A stretch of DNA of 64,000 bases from Pseudomonas canadensis (GCF_000503215.1 NZ_AYTD01000013.1:310001-374000), one strand, 5' to 3'; positions 28,848 to 38,781 are shown, counted from the stretch's first letter. The notes: generated from the letters alone by a model not told the origin. Program-made: numbers and translations.

Positions 28848-31328
28848 ATGTTTTTATTCAAGCGCGATAGTCTGGCGCCATTTTTGATTGCCGTGGGCTT
28901 CAGTTCGGTCTGCCAGGCCGACGGCGATGAACAGTTCAATACGTCATTTTTGCAAGGCGCCGCAGCGTCGGTCGACCTGCAGTCATTGCTCGCCAGCAGC
29001 AGCGTACTCCCCGGCAATTACCGGGTTGACCTGTATGGCAACGACACCCTGGTGGGCCGACGCGATATCGACTTTCGCCGCAACCCTGTAAACGGCCGAG
29101 TCGAAGCCTGCCTGACCCTGGAGATGCTGCAACAAGTGGGCGTCGATATCGGCGCCTTGCAGTCCAGCGGCAAACTCGTCGACACCGATCCCAATGCCTG
29201 CCTCGACCTGCCTGCGCTGATCGAACACGCCAAAGTGCGCTACGACGTCCCGCGCCTGCGCCTGCTGGTCAGTGTGCCGCAACGCGCCATGGAGCGCGGA
29301 CGCCGCGGTTATGTCGATCCGGCCTTGTGGGATGACGGCGTACCCGCCGCGTTCATCAACTACCAGTTGAGCAGCAACCGCAGCAGCACCGACGCCGACA
29401 CCACACTCTCGAATAACCTGGGCCTTCGCAACGGTATCAACCTGGGTGCGTGGCGCTTGCGCAACGAGTCGAACTTCAGCAGCAACACCGGCCGCCCCAG
29501 CACGTTCAAGAGCAACCGCAGCTACCTGCAACATGACGTGACCGCCTTGAAGGGCCAGTTCAGTGCCGGGGACATTTTCTCGGATGCCGACCTGTTCGAC
29601 AGCGTGCGCTATCGCGGCTTGAAACTGGCCTCCGACGACGGCATGCGCGCTGACAGCGAGCGCGGCTACGCGCCGATCATCCGCGGCATTGCGCAGTCCA
29701 GCGCCACCGTGGAGATCCGCCAGAACAACTACATCCTCTATACCGCCAACGTGCCGCCGGGTCCGTTCGAGATCAGCGACATTTACCCCAGCGGCTCCAA
29801 CGGCGACCTTGAGGTGACGGTGATCGAAGCGGACGGCCGTCGCCGGGTCACGGTGCAGGCGTTTTCCAGCCTGCCGATCATGGTGCGTGAAGGCCAACTG
29901 AAATACAGCGTCTCGGCGGGCAAGTACAACAGCAACAGTGACGCGCAGAAGACCCCGCAGTTTGTCAGCAGCACCCTGGCGTATGGCATCAGCAGCAACC
30001 TGTCGGGAATCGTCGGGGTGCAGGCCACGCAGGACTTCCAGGCGCTATCCATCGGGGCCGGGCGCAATACGTCGATCGGTGCGGTGTCGCTGGACATGAC
30101 CCACTCCGCCAGCCGCACCTTTGGCCGGCAGGTCACGGGCAACAGCTTGCGCGCGCTGTATGCCAAGACGTTTACCGGCACCGACACCAACTTCACACTG
30201 GCGGCCTACCGCTATTCGACCGAGGGTTATCGCACCCTCACCGAGCATGTCGAGGAACTGAGCAGCGACGGCCGCACACGCCTGGGCAGCTCGAAAACCC
30301 GCACCGACCTGACCGTCAACCAGAGCCTGGGCCGCAACCAGCAGTTCGGCAGTGTGTACGTAAACGCCAGCGATCAGCGCTACTGGGGACGCGGCGGCGC
30401 GCAAAGCCTGTCAGCGGGCTACAGCAATTACTGGGGCGACGTGAGCTACAACGTCAGTGCCACCCATACCAAGGATGTGGGCAACTACGGGCCGACGAAC
30501 AATGACACGCTGATCAACCTGTCCCTGTCGTTTCCACTGGGCTCTAAGCCACGCGCGCCGAGAGCATTTGTCTCCGCCAGCACGCAAAAAGACAGCGACA
30601 CCACGCAAATGGGCGTCAACGGTTACCTGACGGACGACAGCGACACCTATTACTCACTGCAAGCCGGCAACAGCAACACGGGCGGCAGCACCGGCTCGGC
30701 CAACCTCAGCACCCGCACCTCGCTGATGGACATCAGCGGCGGTTACAGCCAGGGCCGTGGCTACAGCGCGCAGAACCTCAACGTGGCCGGGTCAGTGGTG
30801 GCCCACGCGGGTGGTATCAACCTGGGACAGACCGTGGGCGAGACCTTTGCGCTGGCGCAAGTCGAAGGCATTCCCGGCGTGAAGATTGGCAGTTTCTCCG
30901 GCGCAAAAACCGGCAGCAACGGCTATGCCGTGATCCCCAATGCCCAGCCTTACCGGGTCAACTGGATCAGCCTGGACACCCGCGACCTGGGCGCAGAGAT
31001 CGAAATCGATAACGCCACCCAACAAGTCGTACCTCGACGCGGCGCCGTGGTTTTGGCCCGCTACGCCAGCAAGACCGGACGCCGCGTACAGTTCGCCTTG
31101 TTCGACGCCCAGCACCGACCGATCCCGTTTGGCGCATCGCTGGAAAACACAGCGGGCAAGCAAATTGCAATCGCCGACCCGAGTGGCAAGGCGTTGGCCT
31201 TGGTGGAAGAAGACACGGGGACGCTGGTGATCAAATGGGGCGACCAGCACTGCCAGGCGCCCTATGCGCTGGGCGAACCCAACAAGGCGCTGAACTATGA
31301 GCGAGTGGCATTGACCTGCGCGCCCTAG
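28848..31328 (+). CDS. Outer-membrane fimbrial usher, FimD/PapC family
   Basis: An 826-residue usher with an N-terminal signal (cleaved near SSVCQA) and the usher N-domain (NTSFLQGAAASVDLQSLL, then chaperone-binding region). The barrel has the FAPIIRG-like GYAPIIRGIAQSSATVEIRQ segment and the plug-associated PGPFEISDIYPSGSNGDLEV. C-terminal plug-like domains end in a Cys pair (HCQAPY ... LTCAP). It is complete. No subunit or adhesin gene follows it; the next 323 bp are non-coding. Confidence 0.92.
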   Translation: MFLFKRDSLAPFLIAVGFSSVCQADGDEQFNTSFLQGAAASVDLQSLLASSSVLPGNYRVDLYGNDTLVGRRDIDFRRNPVNGRVEACLTLEMLQQVGVDIGALQSSGKLVDTDPNACLDLPALIEHAKVRYDVPRLRLLVSVPQRAMERGRRGYVDPALWDDGVPAAFINYQLSSNRSSTDADTTLSNNLGLRNGINLGAWRLRNESNFSSNTGRPSTFKSNRSYLQHDVTALKGQFSAGDIFSDADLFDSVRYRGLKLASDDGMRADSERGYAPIIRGIAQSSATVEIRQNNYILYTANVPPGPFEISDIYPSGSNGDLEVTVIEADGRRRVTVQAFSSLPIMVREGQLKYSVSAGKYNSNSDAQKTPQFVSSTLAYGISSNLSGIVGVQATQDFQALSIGAGRNTSIGAVSLDMTHSASRTFGRQVTGNSLRALYAKTFTGTDTNFTLAAYRYSTEGYRTLTEHVEELSSDGRTRLGSSKTRTDLTVNQSLGRNQQFGSVYVNASDQRYWGRGGAQSLSAGYSNYWGDVSYNVSATHTKDVGNYGPTNNDTLINLSLSFPLGSKPRAPRAFVSASTQKDSDTTQMGVNGYLTDDSDTYYSLQAGNSNTGGSTGSANLSTRTSLMDISGGYSQGRGYSAQNLNVAGSVVAHAGGINLGQTVGETFALAQVEGIPGVKIGSFSGAKTGSNGYAVIPNAQPYRVNWISLDTRDLGAEIEIDNATQQVVPRRGAVVLARYASKTGRRVQFALFDAQHRPIPFGASLENTAGKQIAIADPSGKALALVEEDTGTLVIKWGDQHCQAPYALGEPNKALNYERVALTCAP

Positions 31329-31400
31329 CGCCAACCACGAGGCGAAGCGAGTCGCTCTTGATCTGGCTTTTGATCTCAGGCGCCCCGTCAAACACGCTGG

Positions 31401-31507
31401 CCGAACGCAGGCTTGAATCCGTGGGTAACCCGGCAGGACGCCGGGTTAGCCGCGCTGGGCCAAGGATGGCCCATCGCGGCGGCCCACGGATTCAAGCCTG
31501 CGTTCGG
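31401..31507. repeat. Large inverted repeat with nested hairpins
   Basis: Perfect 25-bp arms at 31401-31425 and 31483-31507 (CCGAACGCAGGCTTGAATCC in the left arm) enclose two further stems: TAACCCGG/CCGGGTTA at 31426-31448, and GCCGCG/CGCGGC with GGGCCA/TGGCCC inside, at about 31449-31482. Folded, this gives a long stem closing a multi-branched loop. It follows the usher stop and could terminate or protect the mRNA. Confidence 0.8.
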
Positions 31508-31651
31508 GCACACCGAGCCTAGGCGAGGTGCCGAGTGTTGGGGCAAGAGCCTTTTGGTTACTTTTGGCTGGGCCGGCTTCCGGCTCTTTTCAAAAGTGAC
31601 CCGCCGTAAGGGCGGAACCCATATCAGCCGTTACCCAAATAACGGACGAAC
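31508..31651. repeat. Intergenic element typical of fluorescent pseudomonads
   Basis: Gene-free stretch with GGCACACCGAGCC...GAGGTGCC pairing, then GGTTACTTTTGGC, a GCCGGCTTCCGGC hairpin and CAAAAGTGACCCGCCGTAAG with GGGCGGAAC. The ACTTTTG/CAAAAGT pair is inverted. I know this sequence type from memory as a recurrent intergenic element in Pseudomonas that creates spurious short frames. No gene is supported. Confidence 0.5.
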
Positions 31652-34600
31652 TCAAAAATCCCGCTTGTAGAAGATATCCAGTGAACTGGCCACACCACTG
31701 GCCACTTCCAGATACACCTTCTTACTCAACAAATACCGCAAGGCAATAGTACTGGCCGGCTCAAACACCCCAACCCCATACCGCAGGCTGAGCTTCTCGG
31801 TAATCTTGCCACTCGCCACCACGGCAGTGTTATTCCCGCTACCTTGCGTATCCAGTTCAAAGTCCTGGATACCCAGATTCTTCGCCAGATCCGACGTCAC
31901 CCCGGCGCTGCCCATCAACCCCAGGCCCAACGCGGCCTGAGCCAGCATGTTGTTGTCTTCACCCGTGGAGCTCAGCGGACGCCCCAGCACGAGGTAAGAC
32001 AAGGCTTGCTCCTGAGCCATCGCCGGCTCCGAGAAGATCTGCGTGGTGGGTTGTTCGGCGCTACCACTCAAGCGAATTCCGGCGATCACGTCATCGGTCT
32101 TGCGGATCGCCTCGATGTCCAGATACGGCTGGTCCAACGGCCCGGCAAACAGCAACCGCGCACGGCGCACATCCAGCTTCTGCCCGTAGGCGCGATAACG
32201 GCCATCGTTGAGCCACAGTTCGCCACGGGTGTCCATGTTGTCGCCGATATGCACCTGACCCTGCACCTTGGCGGTGAGGCCGAAGCCCGAGAAGTTGAGC
32301 TTGTCTTCGCCCACCACCACGTCAATGTCCATGGCCATCGCCATCGGCGGCTTGCCCTCTTCGGTCTGGCTGCCGATGATCACGGTGTCGTCCGAGACCT
32401 TGACGGTGGACGGCGGCAGTTCGCGCACGCTGATATCGCCACGCGGGATATGCACTTTGCCAGCGATGGCCAGCTTGTCGTTCTTCAGGCTGATTTTCAG
32501 GTCGGGCGCCACTTCCAGCACCGCGTAGGGCTCCACCGTGACCGGCAGTTGCGAGCCTTGCAGGCTGAGATCCACCGCCAGGGCCTGCCCCCAGTCGATC
32601 TGGCCCTTGAGGCTGCCCTGCCCGGACTTGCCACTGCGCCAGCCACCGTTGAGCTGCACGCTTTCACCGGCGATCAGCGCCTGCACATTCAAACCTTCCA
32701 GGCTGATGGGCAGTTCCGGACCGGAAATCTCGCCGCCCACCAGATTCACGTTGCCGTTGACCTGGGGTGCCAACAGACCACCGGAGATGCGCCCGTTGCC
32801 ATTGAGCTTGCCGCTGAGGGTTTCCACCATCGGTACAAACGGCCGCGCCACCGCGAGATCCAGACCGACCAGGCTGAAGTTGCCGGTAATCGGCTTGTTC
32901 TTCGGCAGCGGGTTGATCTGCGCCTGCAACATCAATTCGCCAAGCTTGCCGCCACGGAAATTCAGCTGGGTGTCGATACGCTTGGGGTTGAGAGTGGTTT
33001 CAAGCTTGAGCGTGTCGTAGGGGAAATCCAGCCACTGGTCCTTGTCCTTGACGCGCAAGGTGCCGCCGCTGGCGTCCACCGCAATCACGCCTTTGGGGCC
33101 GCTGTCGGGCAGGTCCAGTTGCAGGTCGGCATTGAGCTTGCCCAGCCAGGAAAAGTCCTTGGGCAGGAACGCCGCCAGACTGTCGATGGGGAATTGCTTG
33201 AGGTGATAACGCAGCTTCGGCTCAGGCATCAGCCGCTGGTCTTCACCGCATAAACTGGCAGGACCGGATACCCAGCAGTGCGCAGCAAATGTCAGCTTGC
33301 CATCGGCCATGCGTTCGATCTTCGCGGGGGCCTGCAGCTTCCAGTCCTGACCGCCGGCTTGGACATCGCCGCTGGCCAGGCGCCCGCGCCAGTTGCCTTT
33401 GTCGAGGTTGCCATCCAACGCCAGGGCGAGCTTGACCAGCGGCCCGGCCAGGTCCAGTTGGACTTTCTGGTTCTTGATATCGCCCTGGGCGCTGGCGGTC
33501 AGGGTGCCGACCTGGGTGTCGCCGGATTGAATGCCGCTGCCTTTCAGGTCGATCTTGGCGCGCTGGGCACTGTCCAGGTTGGCGTCGAGGGTGAGGTTTT
33601 GCAGGCGGTTGTCGGCAAATGCCAGTTGCTGGCCCTTGAGTGCGAGCTTGCCCTGGGGGGCGTTGAGGCTGCCGGCCACGTCGAGTCGACCGTTGACCTG
33701 CCCACGCAGTTGCGGCCAGAGCTGGGCCAGACGCGTCAGCTTGATATCGATCTGCCCAGCCAACCGCTGTTGCAGGCTGCCGCTGCCGTTTATGCGGTTG
33801 TCACCCAGGCGGATATCCAGGTTGGCCAAGGTCCACTGCTCGCCCGCGCCTTCCGCCTTGGCCGCCAATACGGCGGTTTGCCCACGCAGGCGGCCCTTGA
33901 GGTCGAGGTCGGCGTTCAGCTTGAGTTGCTCGTTCTTGAACTCACCCTTGCTGCGCAGCGGTCCGGCCAGGGTGCCCGGCAGTTCTGCGACCCAGTACGC
34001 CGGGTTCAACGCGGACAGGTCCAGCGCGGTATCCCAGGCAATGCCGTCGGCAAACTGAAGGTTCAGGTGGCCTTCGGCCTTGCCCTGGCCGGCGGTGAGT
34101 TTCAGCTCAGGCAGGAAGATCTGCTTGAGGTCGCCACTGAACGGCGTGACCACGTTGAACTTGCCCGCCGGGCCGTCGAGGTCGGCCTTGAGGTTACCCA
34201 GGTAGTTGCCGTCCTTGTAGGAAATCTCACCATTGAAGGTACGCAGCGCGACTTGCGGCTCGTCGATCACCGGATAGAGGCGATGCCAGGGGAAGTCCAG
34301 CCAGTCGATCTTGGCGTCGGCGCTGAAACCCTGCTGCCAATCCAACTGGGCAGTCAGCTTGAGGCTTTGTTGGTCTCCAGCATTCAGGTCCAGGCCTGCG
34401 ATCTGCGCGCCCTTGGCGTCGACCCGGCCTTGCAGCAGCAAGTCAACCGGGCCTTTCTCTGCTGGCAACACGGCCTTGCCCAGCAGTTCGTAGCCGCGGC
34501 TCAAGTCACCTTTGGCGGTGAGGTCCAGCTGATTGAGTTGCAGGGTATCTGGCAGATCGGCGCTGGGTTTAAAGCCGTCGGCGGTGATGTGCACCTGGGC

Positions 34601-35326
34601 CGGAAGGTTTTCCTCCAGGAGCTGCAGTTCTCCGGTCAGTTTTGCGGGCAGATAGCCGCTGCTGTCGGCGTCGAGCTTGAGGGTCTTGAGCAGGTCGCCG
34701 TCAACCTTGAGCGCCACCTTCCACGGTGCGCCGCCCGGTGCGTAGGGCAGGCTCAGGTTACCGGTGGCACTCAACGGCCAGTTGCCAGTCGGTTGCAGCA
34801 GGCCGGCGAGGTCCAGCACAAGGTCGTCCCGTTGCAGGTGCACCGAGTCGATCTGCATGCCGGCGGCCGTCCAGTGCGCCGCCAATTGCAGGCCCTTGAG
34901 TTCTTCACTGCCATTGAACAGCAGGCTACCAACGCGAACGTCGCCCAATTGGATGGCTAGCGGCAGCTTCAGGTCGGGCAGTTGAATTGGCCCGCTGCTT
35001 TCCTCGGCACTCGGCGGCAATTGCAGGCTGACCTGCTCCACGTCCAGTTGATTGATGCACAGGGTCATGCGCAACAGGCACGCTGGCGACCAATCAAACT
35101 GGGGCGCCTGGAGTTCGACGCGACTGTTGTCCTGCTGCCACAACACATGGTCGGCGCTCCACCGGCCGCCCAGATGCCCCTGGAAATTTTCTAACGTCAA
35201 ACCCGGAACACGGGCCAACGCCCAGCGGCTGCCCGCCTGGGTGCCAAGCACCGTCCACAGGGCCAGTACCAGCACGGCAAGGATGGCCACCACGGCCAGC
35301 CCCGCTATTTTTACACCACGCATCAC
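31652..35326 (-). CDS. tamB: Translocation and assembly module subunit TamB
   Basis: A 1224-residue inner-membrane-anchored, periplasm-spanning protein. The signal anchor is at about residues 8-30. A very long repetitive beta-rich body of the AsmA-like/bridge type follows, and the C-terminal DUF490 domain ends in LRYGVGVFEPASTIALRYLL and a terminal aromatic IFYKRDF. It overlaps the tamA stop by 4 bp. With TamA it helps insert outer-membrane proteins and is implicated in lipid transport. Confidence 0.95.
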   Translation of the reverse strand: MMRGVKIAGLAVVAILAVLVLALWTVLGTQAGSRWALARVPGLTLENFQGHLGGRWSADHVLWQQDNSRVELQAPQFDWSPACLLRMTLCINQLDVEQVSLQLPPSAEESSGPIQLPDLKLPLAIQLGDVRVGSLLFNGSEELKGLQLAAHWTAAGMQIDSVHLQRDDLVLDLAGLLQPTGNWPLSATGNLSLPYAPGGAPWKVALKVDGDLLKTLKLDADSSGYLPAKLTGELQLLEENLPAQVHITADGFKPSADLPDTLQLNQLDLTAKGDLSRGYELLGKAVLPAEKGPVDLLLQGRVDAKGAQIAGLDLNAGDQQSLKLTAQLDWQQGFSADAKIDWLDFPWHRLYPVIDEPQVALRTFNGEISYKDGNYLGNLKADLDGPAGKFNVVTPFSGDLKQIFLPELKLTAGQGKAEGHLNLQFADGIAWDTALDLSALNPAYWVAELPGTLAGPLRSKGEFKNEQLKLNADLDLKGRLRGQTAVLAAKAEGAGEQWTLANLDIRLGDNRINGSGSLQQRLAGQIDIKLTRLAQLWPQLRGQVNGRLDVAGSLNAPQGKLALKGQQLAFADNRLQNLTLDANLDSAQRAKIDLKGSGIQSGDTQVGTLTASAQGDIKNQKVQLDLAGPLVKLALALDGNLDKGNWRGRLASGDVQAGGQDWKLQAPAKIERMADGKLTFAAHCWVSGPASLCGEDQRLMPEPKLRYHLKQFPIDSLAAFLPKDFSWLGKLNADLQLDLPDSGPKGVIAVDASGGTLRVKDKDQWLDFPYDTLKLETTLNPKRIDTQLNFRGGKLGELMLQAQINPLPKNKPITGNFSLVGLDLAVARPFVPMVETLSGKLNGNGRISGGLLAPQVNGNVNLVGGEISGPELPISLEGLNVQALIAGESVQLNGGWRSGKSGQGSLKGQIDWGQALAVDLSLQGSQLPVTVEPYAVLEVAPDLKISLKNDKLAIAGKVHIPRGDISVRELPPSTVKVSDDTVIIGSQTEEGKPPMAMAMDIDVVVGEDKLNFSGFGLTAKVQGQVHIGDNMDTRGELWLNDGRYRAYGQKLDVRRARLLFAGPLDQPYLDIEAIRKTDDVIAGIRLSGSAEQPTTQIFSEPAMAQEQALSYLVLGRPLSSTGEDNNMLAQAALGLGLMGSAGVTSDLAKNLGIQDFELDTQGSGNNTAVVASGKITEKLSLRYGVGVFEPASTIALRYLLSKKVYLEVASGVASSLDIFYKRDF

Positions 35327-37050
35327 AGCTCAGGCCCCATGGAAAAGTGCAATCGAATGCCGCCCGGATCTTCGAGGGCATGGGCCAGGTCGAGACGGAT
35401 CGGACCGACCGGCGAAACCCAGCGGATACCGACGCCGACGCCGGTTTTCAGGCTGGGCAGGTCCAGGTTGTTGAAGGAGTTGCCCTGGTCGATGAAGGTT
35501 GCAATCCGCCACTTCTCGGCAATGGAATATTGATACTCAGCGCTCAGGGCCACCATGTAGCGACCACCGATGCGATCGCCCCGGTCGTTCTCGGGTGATA
35601 ACGTCTGGTACTCGTAACCGCGCACACTTTGGTCACCACCGGCAAAGAAGCGCAGCGACGGCGGCACCGATTTGTAGCCGTTGGTGGCACTGCCGCCTAC
35701 TTGGGCGCGGGCGAGGAAGCGGTGGTTGTCCCACAACGTGGTGAGGCCTTTGACCATGGCCGTGCCATAAAGCAGGTTAGTGTCGGAACCCAGCCCTTCT
35801 TTGGCGACCTTGGTGTCGAACTGCAGGCGGTAGCCGTTGTGCGGGTCGATGCGGTTATCGCTGCGCAGGTAGGAATAGCTGACGCCCGGCATCACTAGGT
35901 TACTCAGGCCGGAGTCATTGCCCAGCCGATACTCCTCACGCTGGTATTTGAGCGAAATCACCCGGGTCCAGCCGCTGGGCAACTTGCTGTGCCATTCAGG
36001 GCCGAGGGTCAGCAATTTACTGACCGTATCAGTGTTGGCGATTTCTTCGTTCTGGTAACCGCCCGCAAAACGCAGCTTGTCGGTCAGTGGCGGATCGAGC
36101 GGGATGTCATACCACAGGCCAACGTTTTGCCGGGGCGCCGACAGCTCGGCCTCCCAGCCATAACTGTGACCCTGGGGGTTGACCCAGTGGCGGGTCCAGT
36201 TGGCTTTGCCGCGCGGGCCGACGTCGGTAGAAAAACCCAAGCCCAGCCCCATGGTGCGCGGCTTGCGGGTTTCCAGGCGCACGGCCACCGGGATGATGTC
36301 GTTGGTCGAAGCGGCGGGAGCAGCGTCCACGCGCACGCCTTCGAAAAAACCACTGCCTTGCAGGTTCTGGTTGAGTTCGGCGATCAGTTCGGAGTCGTAG
36401 GGCGTGCCGCTTTTGAACGGCACCATGCGTTGCAGCAATTCTTCGTCAAACGGCGTATCCCCAGCAAAGCTGACTTTGCCAAGGGTGTAACGCGGGCCGC
36501 TGTCGTAGATGAGTTCGATATCGGCGACCCCGGCCTGGGGGTCTACCGCAAGTTTCTGGCTTGTGAAGCGCCCGCTGAAAAAGCCGTAGCGCGAGGCCTG
36601 GTTCTGGATCAGACGCTTGGCGTCTTCGTAATGGCCGTGGTTGAGCACGGCGCCGGATTTGAGGTCGTCGCTGACGGGCACGCGAAACGTCTTGAGGTCG
36701 GCGGCGGGGCCGTCGACCCGAATGGTCACGTTACGCAAATGCACCGGTTCGCCGGGGTCGATGGTGAGGATCAGGCGCGGGTTCTTGCCGCCCTTCACGT
36801 CACTCTCTATCCGTGGCTGATAGAAGCCCAGGGCCTGGGCAGCTTTGCGCGCCTGCTCCTCGGCGCCACGGCTGAACCGCAGCAAGGCTTCTTCATCACG
36901 ATCGCCCACCCCGCCGATATAGCCTTCGATGTTGGCTTTCAACGCGTCGTTTGAGGGTTTGATCCGCACGTCCAATTCGCTTTGCGCCAAGGCGCCGCAG
37001 CTTGTGAACAGCAGAATCAAGCCGCTGGTAAATCTTCCTGGAAACTTCAT
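35323..37050 (-). CDS. tamA: Outer-membrane assembly protein TamA (Omp85 family)
   Basis: A 575-residue Omp85 protein from the ATG at 37050. The frame is open to 37383, but the upstream part only shadows the GNAT gene and the chosen start gives a proper signal peptide (LILLFTSCGALAQ). Three POTRA domains fill about residues 24-265. The barrel has the Omp85 motifs GLGFSTDVGPRGK, FFAGGDQSVRGYEY (lid loop VRGY) and ends in ALEDPGGIRLHFSMGPEL. It is translationally coupled to tamB. Confidence 0.95.
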   Translation of the reverse strand: MKFPGRFTSGLILLFTSCGALAQSELDVRIKPSNDALKANIEGYIGGVGDRDEEALLRFSRGAEEQARKAAQALGFYQPRIESDVKGGKNPRLILTIDPGEPVHLRNVTIRVDGPAADLKTFRVPVSDDLKSGAVLNHGHYEDAKRLIQNQASRYGFFSGRFTSQKLAVDPQAGVADIELIYDSGPRYTLGKVSFAGDTPFDEELLQRMVPFKSGTPYDSELIAELNQNLQGSGFFEGVRVDAAPAASTNDIIPVAVRLETRKPRTMGLGLGFSTDVGPRGKANWTRHWVNPQGHSYGWEAELSAPRQNVGLWYDIPLDPPLTDKLRFAGGYQNEEIANTDTVSKLLTLGPEWHSKLPSGWTRVISLKYQREEYRLGNDSGLSNLVMPGVSYSYLRSDNRIDPHNGYRLQFDTKVAKEGLGSDTNLLYGTAMVKGLTTLWDNHRFLARAQVGGSATNGYKSVPPSLRFFAGGDQSVRGYEYQTLSPENDRGDRIGGRYMVALSAEYQYSIAEKWRIATFIDQGNSFNNLDLPSLKTGVGVGIRWVSPVGPIRLDLAHALEDPGGIRLHFSMGPEL

Positions 37051-37114
37051 AGGCGCGGATGCTACACGACCTGGGGAGCCTCTTTGAACTCGGAAATGTC
37101 TGAATAATTCTGTA

Positions 37115-37765
37115 CTAAGGCGTTGCAGCATGTAACGACTGAGGATTGGGGTGAAAAAACACGTGCTCCAGGACAGGTCCCACAGCGACTTCGCCGATTT
37201 CCTCATAGCCCTGACGCTTATAGAACTCCAGATAGCGTGAGTTGCCCGTGTCCAGTACCACCCCGGACGAATGCGGGTCTTCGGCGCACCAGTTGTGCAC
37301 GGCCTCCAGCAACTGCTCGCCGAAATGTTTGCCCTGGAATTGCGGATGAATGCCCAACAACGGCAGCACGTGCACCGACTCACTGGGCAGGCACGCCAGC
37401 ACGGCGTGATGGTAGTCGAGGTAACGTCGCGTCCCGCGCACGCCCGTGCTCAGCCACATGCGCAACTGCCAGGCCCAGCTCTCGGTAATCCCCAGGCGCC
37501 GCTGCGGCGGTGCGATCAGGGCAATGCCGATCAACCGATCGTTGACGAACAGACCAATGGCCGGCAGTTTCTGAAAAAAGTGCTGCTTGACCAGCTCCCG
37601 CACGGTAGCGCGCACCCGCTGTTCATAACCCGGGCGCTCGGCTTCGAAAATGTAGGCGAACGTCGGCTCATGCCGATAAGCCTGGTACAGCAAGGAACGG
37701 GCTTCGCGGGAATAGCCGCTATTGAGCAGGCGAATTTCAGCAGTTGCAGTTGAAGTGTCCGGCAT
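37115..37765 (-). CDS. GNAT family N-acetyltransferase
   Basis: A 216-residue acetyltransferase. The acetyl-CoA-binding motif A is VHVLPLLGIHPQFQGKHFGEQLL, with Q-x-x-G-x-G/F variation. YLEFYKRQGYEEIGEV forms motif B. The substrate is unknown. It lies between tamA and the divergent xthA, an order shared with other pseudomonads as I recall. Confidence 0.88.
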   Translation of the reverse strand: MPDTSTATAEIRLLNSGYSREARSLLYQAYRHEPTFAYIFEAERPGYEQRVRATVRELVKQHFFQKLPAIGLFVNDRLIGIALIAPPQRRLGITESWAWQLRMWLSTGVRGTRRYLDYHHAVLACLPSESVHVLPLLGIHPQFQGKHFGEQLLEAVHNWCAEDPHSSGVVLDTGNSRYLEFYKRQGYEEIGEVAVGPVLEHVFFHPNPQSLHAATP

Positions 37766-37934
37766 ACCATCAATCTCCCTGGGCGCGGCTCAAAAGGCAG
37801 CGTTCTTATGGGTACGAACCTACACAGCACCAGTCGTTCCCAGACATTAGCAGTGCAAGTGCCCTACCGCCACGCTGGCCCCCGTCCGACTTGTCCGCTA
37901 GCATCGCCCTTTTGCCAGGACTGGACTGCCGACC

Positions 37935-38747
37935 ATGAAAATCGTCTCCTTCAATATCAACGGGCTGCGCGCCCGCCCCCATCAGCTGGCGGCGCTGATT
38001 GAAAAGCACCAGCCCGACGTGATCGGCCTGCAGGAAACCAAGGTCCACGATGACCAGTTCCCACTGGCCGAAGTACAGGCCCTTGGCTATCACGTGTACT
38101 ACCACGGCCAAAAAGGTCACTACGGTGTAGCCCTGCTCTCGCGCCAGCCGGCGTTGAGCCTGCACAAAGGTTTTGCCAGTGATGAAGAAGACGCCCAGCG
38201 CCGCTTCATCTGGGGCACCTTCGCCGACGAGAACGGCCACCCGGTCACCATCATGAACGGCTACTTCCCCCAGGGCGAAAGCCGCGACCACCCCACCAAG
38301 TTCCCGGCCAAGCAGCGCTTCTATGAAGACTTGCAACAGTTGCTGGAGAGCCAGTTCAGCAATGACCAGGCGCTGGTGGTGATGGGCGACATCAACATTT
38401 CCCCGGAAGACATCGACATCGGCATTGGCGCCGACAACGCCAAGCGCTGGCTCAAGACTGGCAAGTGCAGCTTCCTGCCGGAAGAACGCGAGTGGATGGC
38501 CCGCCTGAAAAATTGGGGCCTGGTGGACAGCTTCCGTCACCTCAACCCAGAGGTTGCAGACCGCTTCAGCTGGTTCGACTACCGCAGCCGTGGCTTTGAG
38601 GACGAACCCAAGCGCGGCCTGCGCATCGACGTGATCCTGGCCTCCAATGGCCTGCTGCCGCGGGTCAAGGATGCCGGGGTGGATTACGAGCTGCGTGGAT
38701 TGGAAAAGCCGTCGGACCATGCGCCGATCTGGCTTGAACTGAGCTGA
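37935..38747 (+). CDS. xthA: Exodeoxyribonuclease III
   Basis: A 270-residue AP endonuclease/3'-exonuclease of the ExoIII family acting in base-excision repair. Motifs run in order: NINGLRARP near residue 7, LQETKVHD (metal Glu), [43 protein letters not shown] (catalytic Asp/Asn), [20 protein letters not shown] and the final SDHAPIW. It is full length and followed by a strong hairpin. Confidence 0.96.
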   Translation: MKIVSFNINGLRARPHQLAALIEKHQPDVIGLQETKVHDDQFPLAEVQALGYHVYYHGQKGHYGVALLSRQPALSLHKGFASDEEDAQRRFIWGTFADENGHPVTIMNGYFPQGESRDHPTKFPAKQRFYEDLQQLLESQFSNDQALVVMGDINISPEDIDIGIGADNAKRWLKTGKCSFLPEEREWMARLKNWGLVDSFRHLNPEVADRFSWFDYRSRGFEDEPKRGLRIDVILASNGLLPRVKDAGVDYELRGLEKPSDHAPIWLELS

Positions 38748-38753
38748 TCGCCC

Positions 38754-38781
38754 TGACGGGGCCGCCCTCTCGGCCCCGTCA
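38754..38781 (+). terminator. Probable terminator of xthA
   Basis: TGACGGGGCCG and CGGCCCCGTCA form an 11-bp perfect stem with a 6-base loop, 6 bp after the xthA stop. It is followed by ATATTTAT and not a pure T run, so termination strength is uncertain. Confidence 0.75.

Noticed and set aside
31413..31670. An 85-codon open frame after the usher gene
   Set aside because: It is built from the inverted repeat and the intergenic element and has no ribosome site; such frames recur wherever this repeat occurs.
33278..34960. A 560-codon plus-strand frame opposite tamB
   Set aside because: It is antisense shadow of a repetitive high-GC gene; no family features.
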